The position numbers were made by a program, and so were the translations under genes. From [Mycobacterium] crassicus (GTDB taxonomy: Bacteria > Actinomycetota > Actinomycetes > Mycobacteriales > Mycobacteriaceae), in NCBI RefSeq assembly GCF_020181615.1, contig NZ_CP084029.1:785157-849156 (forward strand): a DNA stretch of 64,000 bases, in the 5' to 3' direction. This document shows, piece by piece, positions 17,526-27,046 of this stretch (position 1 is its first letter; each line of letters opens with the position of its first letter). Under the pieces are notes generated by a model that saw only the letters and a program-made list of their open reading frames with translations, was not told where the DNA came from and ran no database searches.

Positions 17526-18452
17526 CTACCTGCTCACAGCAAACGTCGTGGTCAATTCACCGATTACCTGGTCCCACAGCTCCTCGGGCAGGTCGTGGCC
17601 CATGCCCTCGAACAGCACCAACCGGGCGCGGTCGATGGCGTCGGCGATGGCTCGTCCACCTGACGGGCGCATCAGCTTGTCGGCCAGGCCGTGGATGACC
17701 ACCGTGGGTGCGGTGATCAGCCGGTCGTAGGTGGCCAGGCTTCCGCTGGCCAGGATGGCGCCGAACTGCCGCGCGATGCCCCACGGGTAGTAACTGCGTT
17801 CGTAGGCCTCGGCGATGTTGGCCCGCAGCTGGGCCTCCGGTGTCGGGTAGGCCGGGCTGCCGATGATTCGGCTGGCCCGCACCGCGTTGTCGATGATCAC
17901 CTCGCGAGGGGAGTCCGGCGGCGGGCCGGTGAGCAATGCCAGCAACGCGCGCGGCGCCGGCGGCGGCAGGAACCGGCGGTTGTTGCTGGAGAAGATCACC
18001 CCCAACGACTGGGTCCGCTCGGCGAATCGGGCCGCGAAGACCTGCGCGATCATGCCGCCCATCGAGGCGCCGACCACATGCGCCTTCGCGATGTCCAGGT
18101 GATCCAGCAGGGCGGCGGCGTCATCGGCCATGTCCTCCAGGGTGTACACCGCCGCACTGGGCTTGCCCAGCCAGAACCTGGCCATCCGGGGGACCAGCGT
18201 GCCGCGGGCGTGCTTGCGGCCCAGCTTGGAGGACAACCCGACATCCCGGTTGTCGTACCGGATCACCCGCAGGCCCTGCGCCACCAGCTTCTCGCAGAAT
18301 CCGGTGCGCCACAGCAGCAGCTGCGCGCCCAGACCCATCACCAGCAGAACGGCGGGGTCGTCGGCGTTGCCCAAGTCCTCGTAGTAGATCTCCAGGTCCC
18401 CCGAGCGGGCGGTACCGCTGCGCACCTCCACGTCAAACCCCCGGCTTGTCAT
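17526..18452 (-). CDS. lipG: Alpha/beta hydrolase (LipG-type esterase)
   Basis: 308 residues from ATG 18452, which has AAGGA 8 nt upstream. The catalytic triad is visible: Ser130 in VVGASMGGM, Asp in HGLADKLM, and His in EGMGHDLP. The oxyanion region is VMGLGAQLLLW. M. tuberculosis LipG (Rv0646c) in the same place has esterase and thioesterase activity. The start overlaps the end of the UbiB-like gene by 20 nt, so both are coupled; the set mycolate methyltransferases-lipG-UbiB is conserved in mycobacteria. Confidence 0.88.
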   Translation of the reverse strand: MTSRGFDVEVRSGTARSGDLEIYYEDLGNADDPAVLLVMGLGAQLLLWRTGFCEKLVAQGLRVIRYDNRDVGLSSKLGRKHARGTLVPRMARFWLGKPSAAVYTLEDMADDAAALLDHLDIAKAHVVGASMGGMIAQVFAARFAERTQSLGVIFSSNNRRFLPPPAPRALLALLTGPPPDSPREVIIDNAVRASRIIGSPAYPTPEAQLRANIAEAYERSYYPWGIARQFGAILASGSLATYDRLITAPTVVIHGLADKLMRPSGGRAIADAIDRARLVLFEGMGHDLPEELWDQVIGELTTTFAVSR

Positions 18453-19791
18453 TGTTGTCGTCCTTATGTTCACGGCTGACGTCCACCATGAAGTTCGCGA
18501 AATAGCCGGTCAGTTGCGGGTCCGTCATCATCTGCCAGCGCGGTGCCAGCAGTTTCATGTAGCGCTCCACGTAGAGGAACTGCTTGCCGATCAGTACCAG
18601 TTCGCGGGGCAGCTTCACGTCGTAGGCGTCGGCCAGCGCTCCGAGCTGCTTGCCGATCTCGGCGTAGGACATGTCGCCGAGCGACTTCATCGTCAGCGGG
18701 GTGGCGAACGCCTCCAGGTCCTTGGCGGCCTGGCCCTCGGGCTTGACGGTGCCCACCGCTCCCATCAGCACCACGATCTTGCCGGCGGCGGCGTGATCCT
18801 TCTTGACCAGCAGCGCGTACACCAGCTCGCGCAGCAGCCACCGGGTGCGCGGGTCGATGCGGCCCATGATCCCGAAGTCCAGGAACACCACCCGGCCCGC
18901 GTCGTCCACCAGCAGGTTGCCGGCATGCAGGTCGCCGTGGAACAACCCGTGCCGCAGTCCGCCCTCGAAGGTGGAGAACAGCAGCGCCTTGACCAACTCG
19001 ACGCCGTCGAACCCGGCCTTGCGGATCGCCTTGGCGTCGTCGATGCGAACGCCCGACACCCGCTCCATGGTGAGCACCCGCTCGCTGGTGAAGTCCCAGT
19101 GCACGTCGGGCACCTTGATGTTCTTGCCCAGCGGGGAGGCGTGCAGGTGCGACACCCAGGTCTGCATCGACTGCGCCTCGATGCGGAAGTCCAGTTCCTC
19201 GGCGAGGTTGTCGGCGAAGTCGGCGACGACGTCGCTTGCGGAGAGCCGGCGGCCGAGCTTGGCCAGCTCCACGACTTGGGCGAACCGTTTGAGGATCTGC
19301 AGGTCGGCGGCGACCCGGCGGCGGATGCCCGGCCGCTGGATCTTGACCACGACCTCCTCGCCGCTGTGCAGGGTGGCGAAATGCACCTGGGCGATCGATG
19401 CCGAGGCGATCGGGGTCTCGTCGAACTTCGCGAACAGCTCGGCCGGTTCGGAGCCGAGTTCCTCGACGAACAGCTTCTGTATCTCGTCGGAGTCGGCCGG
19501 CGGCACCGCGTCAAGCAGGCCGCGGAACTCCCGGGACAGTGGCTCACCGAACGCGCCGGGACTCGACGCGATGATCTGGCCGAACTTGACGTAGGTAGGG
19601 CCCAGGTCGGCGAAGGTCTGGGGCAGCTCCCGGATCACCTTCTGCTGTATCGGTCCGGACCCGAGCAGCCGGGTGAACACCCGGGTGACGGCGCGGGTGA
19701 GTTGCCAGCCGGTCGCGCCGATGCGGGCGGCCTCGACAGGCAGCGGCACCCGATCCAGCTGCGCCACCTGACGGGGTGGGGTCGAACTCAT
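18433..19791 (-). CDS. ABC1/UbiB family atypical kinase-like protein
   Basis: 452 residues from ATG 19791 (a start at 19869 would add 26). The UbiB signature is present: KFGQIIASSPG (69-79), the Ala-rich loop ASIAQVHFA, the catalytic loop FHGDLHAGNLLVDD, and FLDFG in place of DFG. UbiB/ADCK proteins are ATPases linked to quinone and lipid metabolism. It corresponds to Rv0647c, beside lipG and the mycolate methyltransferases, suggesting a role in envelope lipid metabolism. No transmembrane helix is obvious in the last 60 residues. It is divergent from the mannosidase. Confidence 0.85.
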   Translation of the reverse strand: MSSTPPRQVAQLDRVPLPVEAARIGATGWQLTRAVTRVFTRLLGSGPIQQKVIRELPQTFADLGPTYVKFGQIIASSPGAFGEPLSREFRGLLDAVPPADSDEIQKLFVEELGSEPAELFAKFDETPIASASIAQVHFATLHSGEEVVVKIQRPGIRRRVAADLQILKRFAQVVELAKLGRRLSASDVVADFADNLAEELDFRIEAQSMQTWVSHLHASPLGKNIKVPDVHWDFTSERVLTMERVSGVRIDDAKAIRKAGFDGVELVKALLFSTFEGGLRHGLFHGDLHAGNLLVDDAGRVVFLDFGIMGRIDPRTRWLLRELVYALLVKKDHAAAGKIVVLMGAVGTVKPEGQAAKDLEAFATPLTMKSLGDMSYAEIGKQLGALADAYDVKLPRELVLIGKQFLYVERYMKLLAPRWQMMTDPQLTGYFANFMVDVSREHKDDNNDKPGV

Positions 19792-19922
19792 TGCTGCAGT
19801 CTGCCAAATCAGCCGCGGAAGTTCTTCGTCAGCGCCTCGGCGACCGGCTGCCACACCGGGGCCGGTCACGACCGGTCGCCGAAAGGCTCCGTGCGGTCGG
19901 GTCGGCTCCGTAGGTTGAACCC

Positions 19923-22900
19923 ATGCAGGTCATCTCCGCCGAATCGATCGAGAAGTTCGTCGGACCGCCCGATGCACCCGTGCAACTGGTCCGGGTCGCC
20001 TACCGCGATGCCGCCGCGCGCACAACGGTCCGGGTCGACGGGGACGGTCTGGCCGGGGAGGCCGTCGCCGAGCCGGGAAGCGGCGTCCTCGAGGTGCCGG
20101 TGACCGTCGAACACCCGGTGCCGGGCCGGCAGCGCACCGCCCGGGTCAACGGCACCGAGTTCACCTTCACCGTGGCCGAACCCGGCTGGACGATGTTCAT
20201 GGTCGGCCATTTCCACTACGACCCGGTGTGGTGGAACACCCAGGCCAACTACACCAGCGTGTGGACCGAGAACCCGCTCGGCGCCTGCCGCCAGACCAAC
20301 GGCATCAACCTGGTGCGTGCCCACCTGGACTGGGCCCGGGACCACCCCGAGTACAAGTTCGTGATGGCCGAGGTCGACTACCTCAAGCCGTACTGGGACA
20401 CCCACCCGGCTGATCGCGCCGAACTGCGGGCGCTGCTGACCCAAGGCCGGCTGGAGGTGATGGGCGGCACCTACAACGAACCCTCCACCAACCTCACCGG
20501 CGCCGAGACGACGATCCGGAATCTGGTGGCGGGTTTGGGCTTTCAGCGCGACATCATGGGGGCTGATCCGGCGACGGCCTGGCAGCTCGACGTGTTCGGG
20601 CACGACCCGCAGTTCCCCGGGATGGTGGCCGACGCCGGGCTGACTTCCAGCGCGTGGGCCCGCGGGCCGTTCCACCAGTGGGGGCCGATGGCCGGCGGAG
20701 GCGATCCGAGCCGGATGCAGTTCCCCAGTGAATTCGAGTGGATCTCGCCGTCGGGCCGCGGCGTGCTGACCCACTACATGCCCGCGCACTACGCGGCCGG
20801 CTGGTGGATGGACGCCCAGGAATCGCTGGCCGACGCCGAGGACGACGTCTACCGATTGTTCGTCGACATGAAGAAGGTCGCCGCCACCCGCAACGTGCTG
20901 CTGCCGGTGGGCACCGACTTCACGCCGACGAACCGCTGGGTCGTCGCGATCCACCGGGATTGGAACGCCCGCTACACCTGGCCGAAGTTCGTCTGCGGAC
21001 TGCCGAGTGAGTTCTTCGCCGCGGTGCGCGCCGAGCTGCAGCAGCGCGGTGTGGACCCGTCCCCACAGACCCGCGACATGAACCCGATCTACACCGGCTG
21101 CCACGTCTCCTATATCGACACCAAGCTGGCCAACCGGGCGGGCGAACAGGCGACGCTGGCCGCCGAACGCTTCGCGGTGTTCGCCGCCGCGCTGACCGGC
21201 TCCGACTACCCGGAGGCCGCGCTGGCCAAGGCGTGGGCGCAGCTCTGCTACGGCGCCCACCACGACGCCATCACCGGCTCGGAAGCCGACCAGGTGTACC
21301 TGGACCTGTTGACCGGCTGGCGGGAGGCCTGGCAGCTGGGCAGCCAAACCCGCGACAACGCGTTGGGGACGCTCTCGGGGCTGGTGGACAGACCCGGCGA
21401 CGGGGCCGTGGTGTGGAATCCGGTGGCCCGTTGCCGTACCGACATCGTCACCGTCCACCTGGAGACGCCGCTTGTGGCCGGGGCACGCGTGGTCGCCCCC
21501 GACGGCACCGAGCTGCCCGCCCACGTCGAACACGGTGGACGGTCGGTCAGCTGGCTGGCCCGCGACGTGCCGTCGCTGGGCTGGCGGGCCTACCGGGTTT
21601 TGCCGGCCGACAGCGCAACGGGCTGGGAACCGATACCCGGAACCACCATCGGCAACGAACACCACCGGCTGCGCGCCGACCCGCAGCGCGGCGGCGGCAT
21701 CACCTCGTGGTTGCACACGGGCCGCGAGATGATCGTCGAGGGAGGCCTGGGCAACCAGCTCGCCGTCTACGACGAATACCCCAAACATCCGCAGTCCGGT
21801 GAGGGCCCGTGGCATCTGGTGCCCAGCGGCAACCTGTTCACCTCCGCGGTCGCCCGCGACGTGACCGTGCAGGCCTACCGCGGGCCGCTGGGGGAGCGGC
21901 TGGTGGTGTCCGGACGCATCCGGGGCGTGCTGGCCTACACCCAGAGCCTGACGCTGTGGCACGGCGTGGACCGGGTGGACTGCTGCACCACCATCGACGA
22001 GTTCACCGGCGCCGACCACCTGCTGCGGCTGCGCTGGCCCTGCCCGGTTCCCGGCGCCATGCCGGTCGCCGAGGTGGCCGACGCCGTCATCGGCCGCGGT
22101 TTCGGCCTGCTGCACGAGCCCAGCGGACGTTCGGTGGACACCGCGCGGCACGAGTGGACCCTCGACACCCCCGCCAACCGCTGGTTCGGGCTGTCCGTGA
22201 CGGCCCGGATCAGCGTCGGCGACGGCAGCCGGGCGATGTCGGTGGCCGAGGTGATTGCCGACGGCTCGCCGGCGCGAGAGCTGATGGTCGCGCTGGTGCG
22301 CGCCGGGGTCACCGCCACCTGTTCGCGGGCCGACGGTCCCCGCTACGGCAATCTCGACGTCGACTCCAACCTGCCGGATGTCCGGATCGCACTGGGCGGA
22401 CCGGACCGCAACGCCTTCACCGCGGCCGTGTTGGCCGCCGCCGGTCCGGCCTACACCGCCGAGCTGCAGCAGCAGCTCGACCGGCACGGCCGGGCCCGGG
22501 TGTGGGTGCCGGCGGAGAAACCCCTGGCCGAGGTCTGGGTTCCGGGCGCCGACCTCAGTGGCCCGCGCGCCCTGCCGGTGCTGGTGATCGCCGCCCGCGG
22601 CGATCTGGGGGCCGAGATCACCCGGCTGGCCGACGACCTGGGTGACGCCGAGATCGTGGTGGAGCAGGAGGCGCCCGCAGACATGGCGCCGTTCGAGGCG
22701 CGCACCGTGGCGCTGATCAATCGCGGGGTGCCCAGCTTCGCCGTCGACACCGCCGGCACCCTGCACACCGCGCTGCTGCGGTCCTGCACCGGCTGGCCGT
22801 CGGCGGCCTGGGAAGACGACCCGCGCCGCACGGCCCCCGATGGCAGCGCCTTTCAACTACAGCACTGGACGCACACCTTCGACTACGCCCTGGTGACCGG

Positions 22901-24080
22901 CGACGGTGACTGGCGTCAGGCGCAGATCCCGGCGCGCAGTGCCGAATTCGCCGACCCGCTACAGGCCGTACCGGTGGCCGGGGGCGACGGCCCGCTGCCG
23001 GGAAGCGGCTCACTGCTGCGCATCGACCCGGCCGAGGGGGTGGGTCTGGGGACGCTCAAGGCGGCCGGCAACCCGACGGCGCGCGGCAGCGCCCAACCCG
23101 TCGACCCCGGCATCATCACGCTGCGGCTGGTGGAAACCCACGGTGCCGGCACCGCCGTCGCGCTGCACAGCGACCTGGGCCCGGTGACCGTGCTGGGCCG
23201 TGCCGACCTGCTGGAGCAGCCCCGCGAACACCCCGAACCCGATCGGCTGCACGGCTACGAGATCGCCACCGTCACCGCCCGCCTCGACATTGCCAACCTG
23301 GGCACCGGCAGTCCCTTGGCGCCCCAATCCGAGGCCGCCCAACCGCTCTACACCCGCTACTGGCTGCACAACCGCGGCCCGGCGCCGATGGGCGGCCTGC
23401 CGGTGACCCCGGCGCTGCATCCGCACCGGATCGACGCGGATGCCGGCGGACTCCTGGAACTGGACCTGACCGTGGCCAGTGACTGCGTCGACGCCGCCCT
23501 GTCCGGTGCGGTGACGCTGGCCTGCCCGGCCGGCTGGGCGGTCACGCCGACCGAACAATCGGTGCGGTTGGCGGCCGGCGACCACGTGCGCATCCCGGTG
23601 CGGGCGACGGTTCCCGCCGACGCCGCCCCGGGGCTCTATCCGCTGCGCGCTCGACTCGACCTCTCCGGTCACGTCCCGCAGTCCTGGCGGCAGCCGGTCG
23701 AAGACATCGCGGTGGTACGCGTCGGCGATCCGGGTTCCGACCGGCTGCTGTATCTGGACGACCCGTCGGAGATTGAGGTCACCGCCGGACGCTCCGCCCG
23801 GCTGAGCGTCATGGCCGGCACCGACGCCCACGCTGACCTGGCCGTGGAGGCGCACCTGGTCAGCCCCTGGGGGACCTGGGAGTGGGCCGGGCCGGCCGCG
23901 GTGGGTGCGGTGATCCCGGCCCGCGGCCGGGTGGAGCTGAGCTTCGAGGTCGCCCCGCCGGTGTGGGCGAAGCCCGGCACCTGGTGGGCACTGGTCCGGG
24001 TCGGCGGTGCGGGCGCGCTGGCCTACTCGACCGCGGTGCGACTGGCGGTGCTGGCACCTGTCACGGTGGGTGTCGACTGA
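19923..24080 (+). CDS. Alpha-mannosidase, glycoside hydrolase family 38
   Basis: 1385 residues. The GH38 metal site is HFHYDPVWWN (His98, Asp100), and the likely nucleophile is Asp223 in AWQLDVFGHDPQFPG; CYGAHHDAITGSEADQVYLD is another family block (the catalytic-domain His). Domain order: a small N-terminal beta domain (1-90), catalytic barrel (about 90-470), long beta-sandwich regions, and near 1190-1245 a NEW3-like beta domain (CPAGWAVTPTEQSVRLAAGD). There is no signal peptide, so it is cytosolic and would act on imported or endogenous mannosides. It corresponds to Rv0648 (about 1215 aa as I recall), so it is longer. The stop overlaps the kinase start. Confidence 0.88.
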   Translation: MQVISAESIEKFVGPPDAPVQLVRVAYRDAAARTTVRVDGDGLAGEAVAEPGSGVLEVPVTVEHPVPGRQRTARVNGTEFTFTVAEPGWTMFMVGHFHYDPVWWNTQANYTSVWTENPLGACRQTNGINLVRAHLDWARDHPEYKFVMAEVDYLKPYWDTHPADRAELRALLTQGRLEVMGGTYNEPSTNLTGAETTIRNLVAGLGFQRDIMGADPATAWQLDVFGHDPQFPGMVADAGLTSSAWARGPFHQWGPMAGGGDPSRMQFPSEFEWISPSGRGVLTHYMPAHYAAGWWMDAQESLADAEDDVYRLFVDMKKVAATRNVLLPVGTDFTPTNRWVVAIHRDWNARYTWPKFVCGLPSEFFAAVRAELQQRGVDPSPQTRDMNPIYTGCHVSYIDTKLANRAGEQATLAAERFAVFAAALTGSDYPEAALAKAWAQLCYGAHHDAITGSEADQVYLDLLTGWREAWQLGSQTRDNALGTLSGLVDRPGDGAVVWNPVARCRTDIVTVHLETPLVAGARVVAPDGTELPAHVEHGGRSVSWLARDVPSLGWRAYRVLPADSATGWEPIPGTTIGNEHHRLRADPQRGGGITSWLHTGREMIVEGGLGNQLAVYDEYPKHPQSGEGPWHLVPSGNLFTSAVARDVTVQAYRGPLGERLVVSGRIRGVLAYTQSLTLWHGVDRVDCCTTIDEFTGADHLLRLRWPCPVPGAMPVAEVADAVIGRGFGLLHEPSGRSVDTARHEWTLDTPANRWFGLSVTARISVGDGSRAMSVAEVIADGSPARELMVALVRAGVTATCSRADGPRYGNLDVDSNLPDVRIALGGPDRNAFTAAVLAAAGPAYTAELQQQLDRHGRARVWVPAEKPLAEVWVPGADLSGPRALPVLVIAARGDLGAEITRLADDLGDAEIVVEQEAPADMAPFEARTVALINRGVPSFAVDTAGTLHTALLRSCTGWPSAAWEDDPRRTAPDGSAFQLQHWTHTFDYALVTGDGDWRQAQIPARSAEFADPLQAVPVAGGDGPLPGSGSLLRIDPAEGVGLGTLKAAGNPTARGSAQPVDPGIITLRLVETHGAGTAVALHSDLGPVTVLGRADLLEQPREHPEPDRLHGYEIATVTARLDIANLGTGSPLAPQSEAAQPLYTRYWLHNRGPAPMGGLPVTPALHPHRIDADAGGLLELDLTVASDCVDAALSGAVTLACPAGWAVTPTEQSVRLAAGDHVRIPVRATVPADAAPGLYPLRARLDLSGHVPQSWRQPVEDIAVVRVGDPGSDRLLYLDDPSEIEVTAGRSARLSVMAGTDAHADLAVEAHLVSPWGTWEWAGPAAVGAVIPARGRVELSFEVAPPVWAKPGTWWALVRVGGAGALAYSTAVRLAVLAPVTVGVD

Positions 24081-24994
24081 TGGCCGCCGTCCTCGCGCTG
24101 GATGTCGGCGGCACCAAGATCGCCGCCGGCCTGGTCGACGCCTACGGCGCACTGACCTACACCGCCACCCTGCCCACCCAGGCTGATCAGGGCGCCGAGG
24201 CGGTGTGGGCGGTGGTGACCGAGCTGATCGAGAACGTCCTGGCCGAAGCCGGCGGCCGGGTGAGTGCCGTCGGCATCGGTTCGGCGGGCCCCATCGACGT
24301 CAACGCCGGCACCGTCAGCCCGGTCAACATTGCGGGCTGGCGCGGGTTCGCGCTGCGTGACCGGGTGGCCGCCGCGGTGCCCGGGGTTCCGGTCCGATTG
24401 GGCGGCGACGGCGTCTGCATGGCGCTCGGGGAATACCGGCACGGCGCCGGACGCGGCACGCGATCGATGCTGGGCATGGTGGTGTCGACCGGAGTGGGCG
24501 GCGGTCTGGTGCTCGACGGCGCACCGCTGCACGGCCGTACCGGCAACGCGGGCCACGTCGGGCACGTCATCGTCGACGCGGGCGGGGAGCGGTGCCGCTG
24601 CGGTGGTCGCGGCTGCGTGGAGACCATCGCCTCCGGTCCGTCGATGGTGCGCTGGGCGCTGGCCAACGGTTGGATACCGGAAGCATCGTCGGCAGATGCC
24701 AAGGCGCTCGCCGCGGCTGCCGAAGCCGGTGACCCCGTGGCGCTGCGGGCTTTTCGGCGCGGCACCGACGCGCTGGCGGTGATGATCACCTCGGTGGCGG
24801 CGGTGTGCGACCTGGACCTGGTGGTGATCGGCGGGGGAGTCGCCCGCTCCGGTGCCCTGTTGTTTGACCCGCTGCGGTCCGCGCTGGCCGACCGTGCCGG
24901 GTTGGACTTCCTGGTCGGCCTGCGGGTGGTGCCCGCCGAACTCGGCGGCGACGCCGGGTTGGTGGGGGCGGCCGTGCTGGCCACCCTGCCGTGA
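24080..24994 (+). CDS. ROK-family sugar kinase
   Basis: 304 residues. The ATP-binding LDVGGTK (Asp8-Lys13), substrate region GIGSAGPIDVNAGTVSPVN, and the ROK zinc motif (His159, then CRCGGRGCVE with Cys172, Cys174, Cys179) are intact. No N-terminal HTH is present, so it is a kinase and not a ROK repressor. It corresponds to Rv0650. The start shares its A with the mannosidase stop (TGATG), so the likely job is phosphorylating mannose or glucose released by the mannosidase. The fabD2 gene found between the two in M. tuberculosis is missing. Confidence 0.88.
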   Translation: MAAVLALDVGGTKIAAGLVDAYGALTYTATLPTQADQGAEAVWAVVTELIENVLAEAGGRVSAVGIGSAGPIDVNAGTVSPVNIAGWRGFALRDRVAAAVPGVPVRLGGDGVCMALGEYRHGAGRGTRSMLGMVVSTGVGGGLVLDGAPLHGRTGNAGHVGHVIVDAGGERCRCGGRGCVETIASGPSMVRWALANGWIPEASSADAKALAAAAEAGDPVALRAFRRGTDALAVMITSVAAVCDLDLVVIGGGVARSGALLFDPLRSALADRAGLDFLVGLRVVPAELGGDAGLVGAAVLATLP

Positions 24995-25000
24995 CTCTGC

Positions 25001-25498
25001 TTAGGGGGTCTGCGTCGCCGGGTGACTGGGGAGGGCGCAGATCGCGTCCAGGCCGAAGACCCTGTTCAATCGGCCGAAGGCCAGCCAGGCGCCCAGGGAC
25101 ATCGTCAGTTCCACTGCCTCACGCTGGTCGTAGTGGGCCTGGAAGCGGGTCCAGAACTCGTCGTCCAAGCCGTGATGGTCCAGGACGTAGCGTTCGGCGT
25201 ACTCCGCTGCCAGGCGTGCCCTGTCGTCCAGGCGGTCTGTCGTGCGCCAGTTCTCCACCGCTTCGGCGAACTCTTCCTCCACCTTGACGCCGTCGCGGTC
25301 CGTTCTCCAGTCCAGGCAGAACAGGCAGCCGTTCAACTGGGCTATGCGCAGTCGCGCGGCCTCGAACTCGCGCAGGCCCAGTGTCGAGTGGGCGTAGACA
25401 GCCAGGGAGAAGTTCGCCGCCGCCGGGCCGATCCCGGGGACCAGGCTGCCCCAGACGTACTCGATGGCGTCCTGGCCCTCGGGGATGTCGATGTTCAT
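25001..25498 (-). CDS. Carboxymuconolactone decarboxylase/AhpD-fold protein
   Basis: 165 residues, all-helical, with the AhpD-type redox pair in LRIAQLNGCLFCLDWR. Proteins of this fold act as peroxidase partners or decarboxylases. The start overlaps the stop of the DapB-like gene by 4 nt (ATGA), forming an operon with it and probably with the HxlR gene. HxlR regulators often respond to redox or electrophile stress, which fits a CxxC protein, but the substrate is unknown. Confidence 0.78.
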   Translation of the reverse strand: MNIDIPEGQDAIEYVWGSLVPGIGPAAANFSLAVYAHSTLGLREFEAARLRIAQLNGCLFCLDWRTDRDGVKVEEEFAEAVENWRTTDRLDDRARLAAEYAERYVLDHHGLDDEFWTRFQAHYDQREAVELTMSLGAWLAFGRLNRVFGLDAICALPSHPATQTP

Positions 25499-26583
25499 TT
25501 CGTGCCTCCGAAGGTTCGGCCGGGAATCCAGCGCAGCGGGACGTCGAGCGCGTCGTACAGGCCGGGATCAGCAGCGACAAGCCAGTCGAGTGCGTTGACG
25601 ATGCGGCCCACCGCGGTGGCGTTGCCGCCCTCGGAGCGGTTGCCGTTTTCGGTGGCCTCGACGGTCACCTCTATCCGGGGGCTGCCTTCGATGATGACGC
25701 GGTGGGCGCCGTCGTCGCCGGCCGGTGGCTGCGGCCAGTCGGGCGCACAGGACGGGTGGATGCGGGTGACGTGTTCGATCACGATGCGGGCCTCGCCGTC
25801 GACGATGCCCTGGACCTCGAACCGTACGGCGCCCTGGGTGCCCGCCTCGAAGTCGCCCATCGCGGCGGTCGTGACGGTGGTGTCCAGGGCGCGGCGTTCG
25901 ACGTGCTCGCGGACGTCGTCCAGTTCGACGCCCAGCGCGCGGGCGATCAGCCGGACCTGCCCGCCCCACACCATCGACGGGACGGTCGCCATCAGCATCG
26001 GCGGCTCGTAGTCGAGCGGGTGCCCCATGCCGACCAGGTGGCGGACGGAATCCGGCTGGTCGTAGGTCGTGTAGTCGAAGATCTCCTGGCAGCGGATCCC
26101 GTCGACGCGGGCGACGAGCCCGCTGACGAGCAGCGGCAGGATGTCGTTGCCCCAGCCGGGGTCGATGCCGGACACGAACAACGATCCGCCGCCGTCGGCG
26201 ATGGCCTTCTCGACGGGGTCGCGTACTTCGGGCGGGGCGCTGCGGTGGTCGTACAGGGCGTAGAGGGACGGTGTGACGACGGCGGCGCCGGCGCGGATCG
26301 CGCGGCAGACGTCGGCGAGGGCGTCGTCGGGGCGGATATCGCCGGAGGCGGCGTAGACGACGGCGCGGGGGCCTGCGGCGAGGGCGGCTTCGACGTCGTC
26401 GGTGGCAGCGACGCCGACCGTGCGGCCGAGTCCGCCGAGGTCGCCCGCGTCGCGGCCCACCTTGGCCGGGTCGTGGACGATGACGTGCGCGAGTTCGAGT
26501 GCGGGGTGGGCGTCGACGGCGCGGATGGCCAGCCGTCCGACGTTCCCGGTGCCCCAGACGAGGGTGGGGATGGTGTCGCTCAT
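25495..26583 (-). CDS. DapB-like NAD(P)-dependent oxidoreductase (amine dehydrogenase-like)
   Basis: 362 residues from ATG 26583. The N-terminus PTLVWGTGNVGRLAIRAVDAHPALELA is a Rossmann fold (GxGxxG). The centre GSLFVSGIDPGWGNDILPLL and EIFDYTTYDQPD recurs in the actinobacterial group called dihydrodipicolinate-reductase-like, some members of which are native amine dehydrogenases. It is not the lysine-pathway DapB, which is shorter and has a SGTHHH-like motif absent here. It lies between the HxlR and AhpD-like genes on the same strand. Confidence 0.72.
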   Translation of the reverse strand: MSDTIPTLVWGTGNVGRLAIRAVDAHPALELAHVIVHDPAKVGRDAGDLGGLGRTVGVAATDDVEAALAAGPRAVVYAASGDIRPDDALADVCRAIRAGAAVVTPSLYALYDHRSAPPEVRDPVEKAIADGGGSLFVSGIDPGWGNDILPLLVSGLVARVDGIRCQEIFDYTTYDQPDSVRHLVGMGHPLDYEPPMLMATVPSMVWGGQVRLIARALGVELDDVREHVERRALDTTVTTAAMGDFEAGTQGAVRFEVQGIVDGEARIVIEHVTRIHPSCAPDWPQPPAGDDGAHRVIIEGSPRIEVTVEATENGNRSEGGNATAVGRIVNALDWLVAADPGLYDALDVPLRWIPGRTFGGTK

Positions 26584-26651
26584 CACAGGAGCCTAGCAAG
26601 CGATTGGTTGGCTTACCGGGGCTGCAGCGGGCCCCTGCCCTGGGCGCAGAT

Positions 26652-26975
26652 TCAACGAGAAAGGTGGATACGGCCCCACTCGCACAGCTGGGCCAGCACC
26701 GGCGCCAGCGTCTTCCCGTACGCCGAGATCGAATAGTGCACACAGGGCGGCACCGTGCCGGCGTCGTGGCGCTCGATGATCCCGTCGGCGACGAGCTCGT
26801 GCAGATGACGGATCAGCATGCGTTCGGTGATGCCCGGGATGCTGCGACGCAACTCGGCGGTGCGCATAGGCCCGTCGGCCAGGCGCCACAGGATGGTGCC
26901 CTTCCAGCGACCGTTGACGACCGACAGTGCGGCGTCGATCGGGCAGTCACTGACGATTGTTTTCGATGCCGCCAC
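26652..26975 (-). CDS. HxlR-family winged-helix regulator
   Basis: 107 residues from GTG 26975, chosen because AGGAG lies 5 nt upstream and because the family conserved part begins at once (SDCPIDAALSVVNGRWKGTILWRL). The frame is open to 27035, but that longer start would translate the operator DNA. The rest is typical HxlR: MRTAELRRSIPGITERMLIRHLHELVADGIIER. The Cys near the N-terminus is commonly the sensing residue. It is divergent from the DUF1772 gene and presumably controls it and its own operon through the TTGTCA sites between them. Confidence 0.85.
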   Translation of the reverse strand: MAASKTIVSDCPIDAALSVVNGRWKGTILWRLADGPMRTAELRRSIPGITERMLIRHLHELVADGIIERHDAGTVPPCVHYSISAYGKTLAPVLAQLCEWGRIHLSR

Positions 26976-26988
26976 CAGCGCTCCTAAT

Positions 26989-27024
26989 GCTGACAAAATT
27001 GTCAGTACCTTGTTTTTTGTCAGC
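26989..27024. promoter_or_regulatory. HxlR operator with three TTGTCA half-sites
   Basis: GCTGACAA at 26989-26996 and TTGTCAGC at 27017-27024 form an 8-bp inverted repeat. A further TTGTCAG at 26999-27005 makes a closer dyad TGACA-4-TGTCA with the first. The middle TTGTCA can also be a -35, with CATACT (27024-27029) as -10 at 19-nt spacing for the plus-strand gene, so a bound regulator would cover the promoter. Confidence 0.65.
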
Positions 27025-27046
27025 ATACTGCTCATAGTCGACTGCT

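Noticed and set aside
19866..22856. A 996-codon minus-strand open frame opposite the mannosidase gene
   Set aside because: It mirrors the GH38 gene in antisense; its protein is low-complexity Arg/Gly/His/Val and matches nothing. High G+C makes such long antisense frames common.
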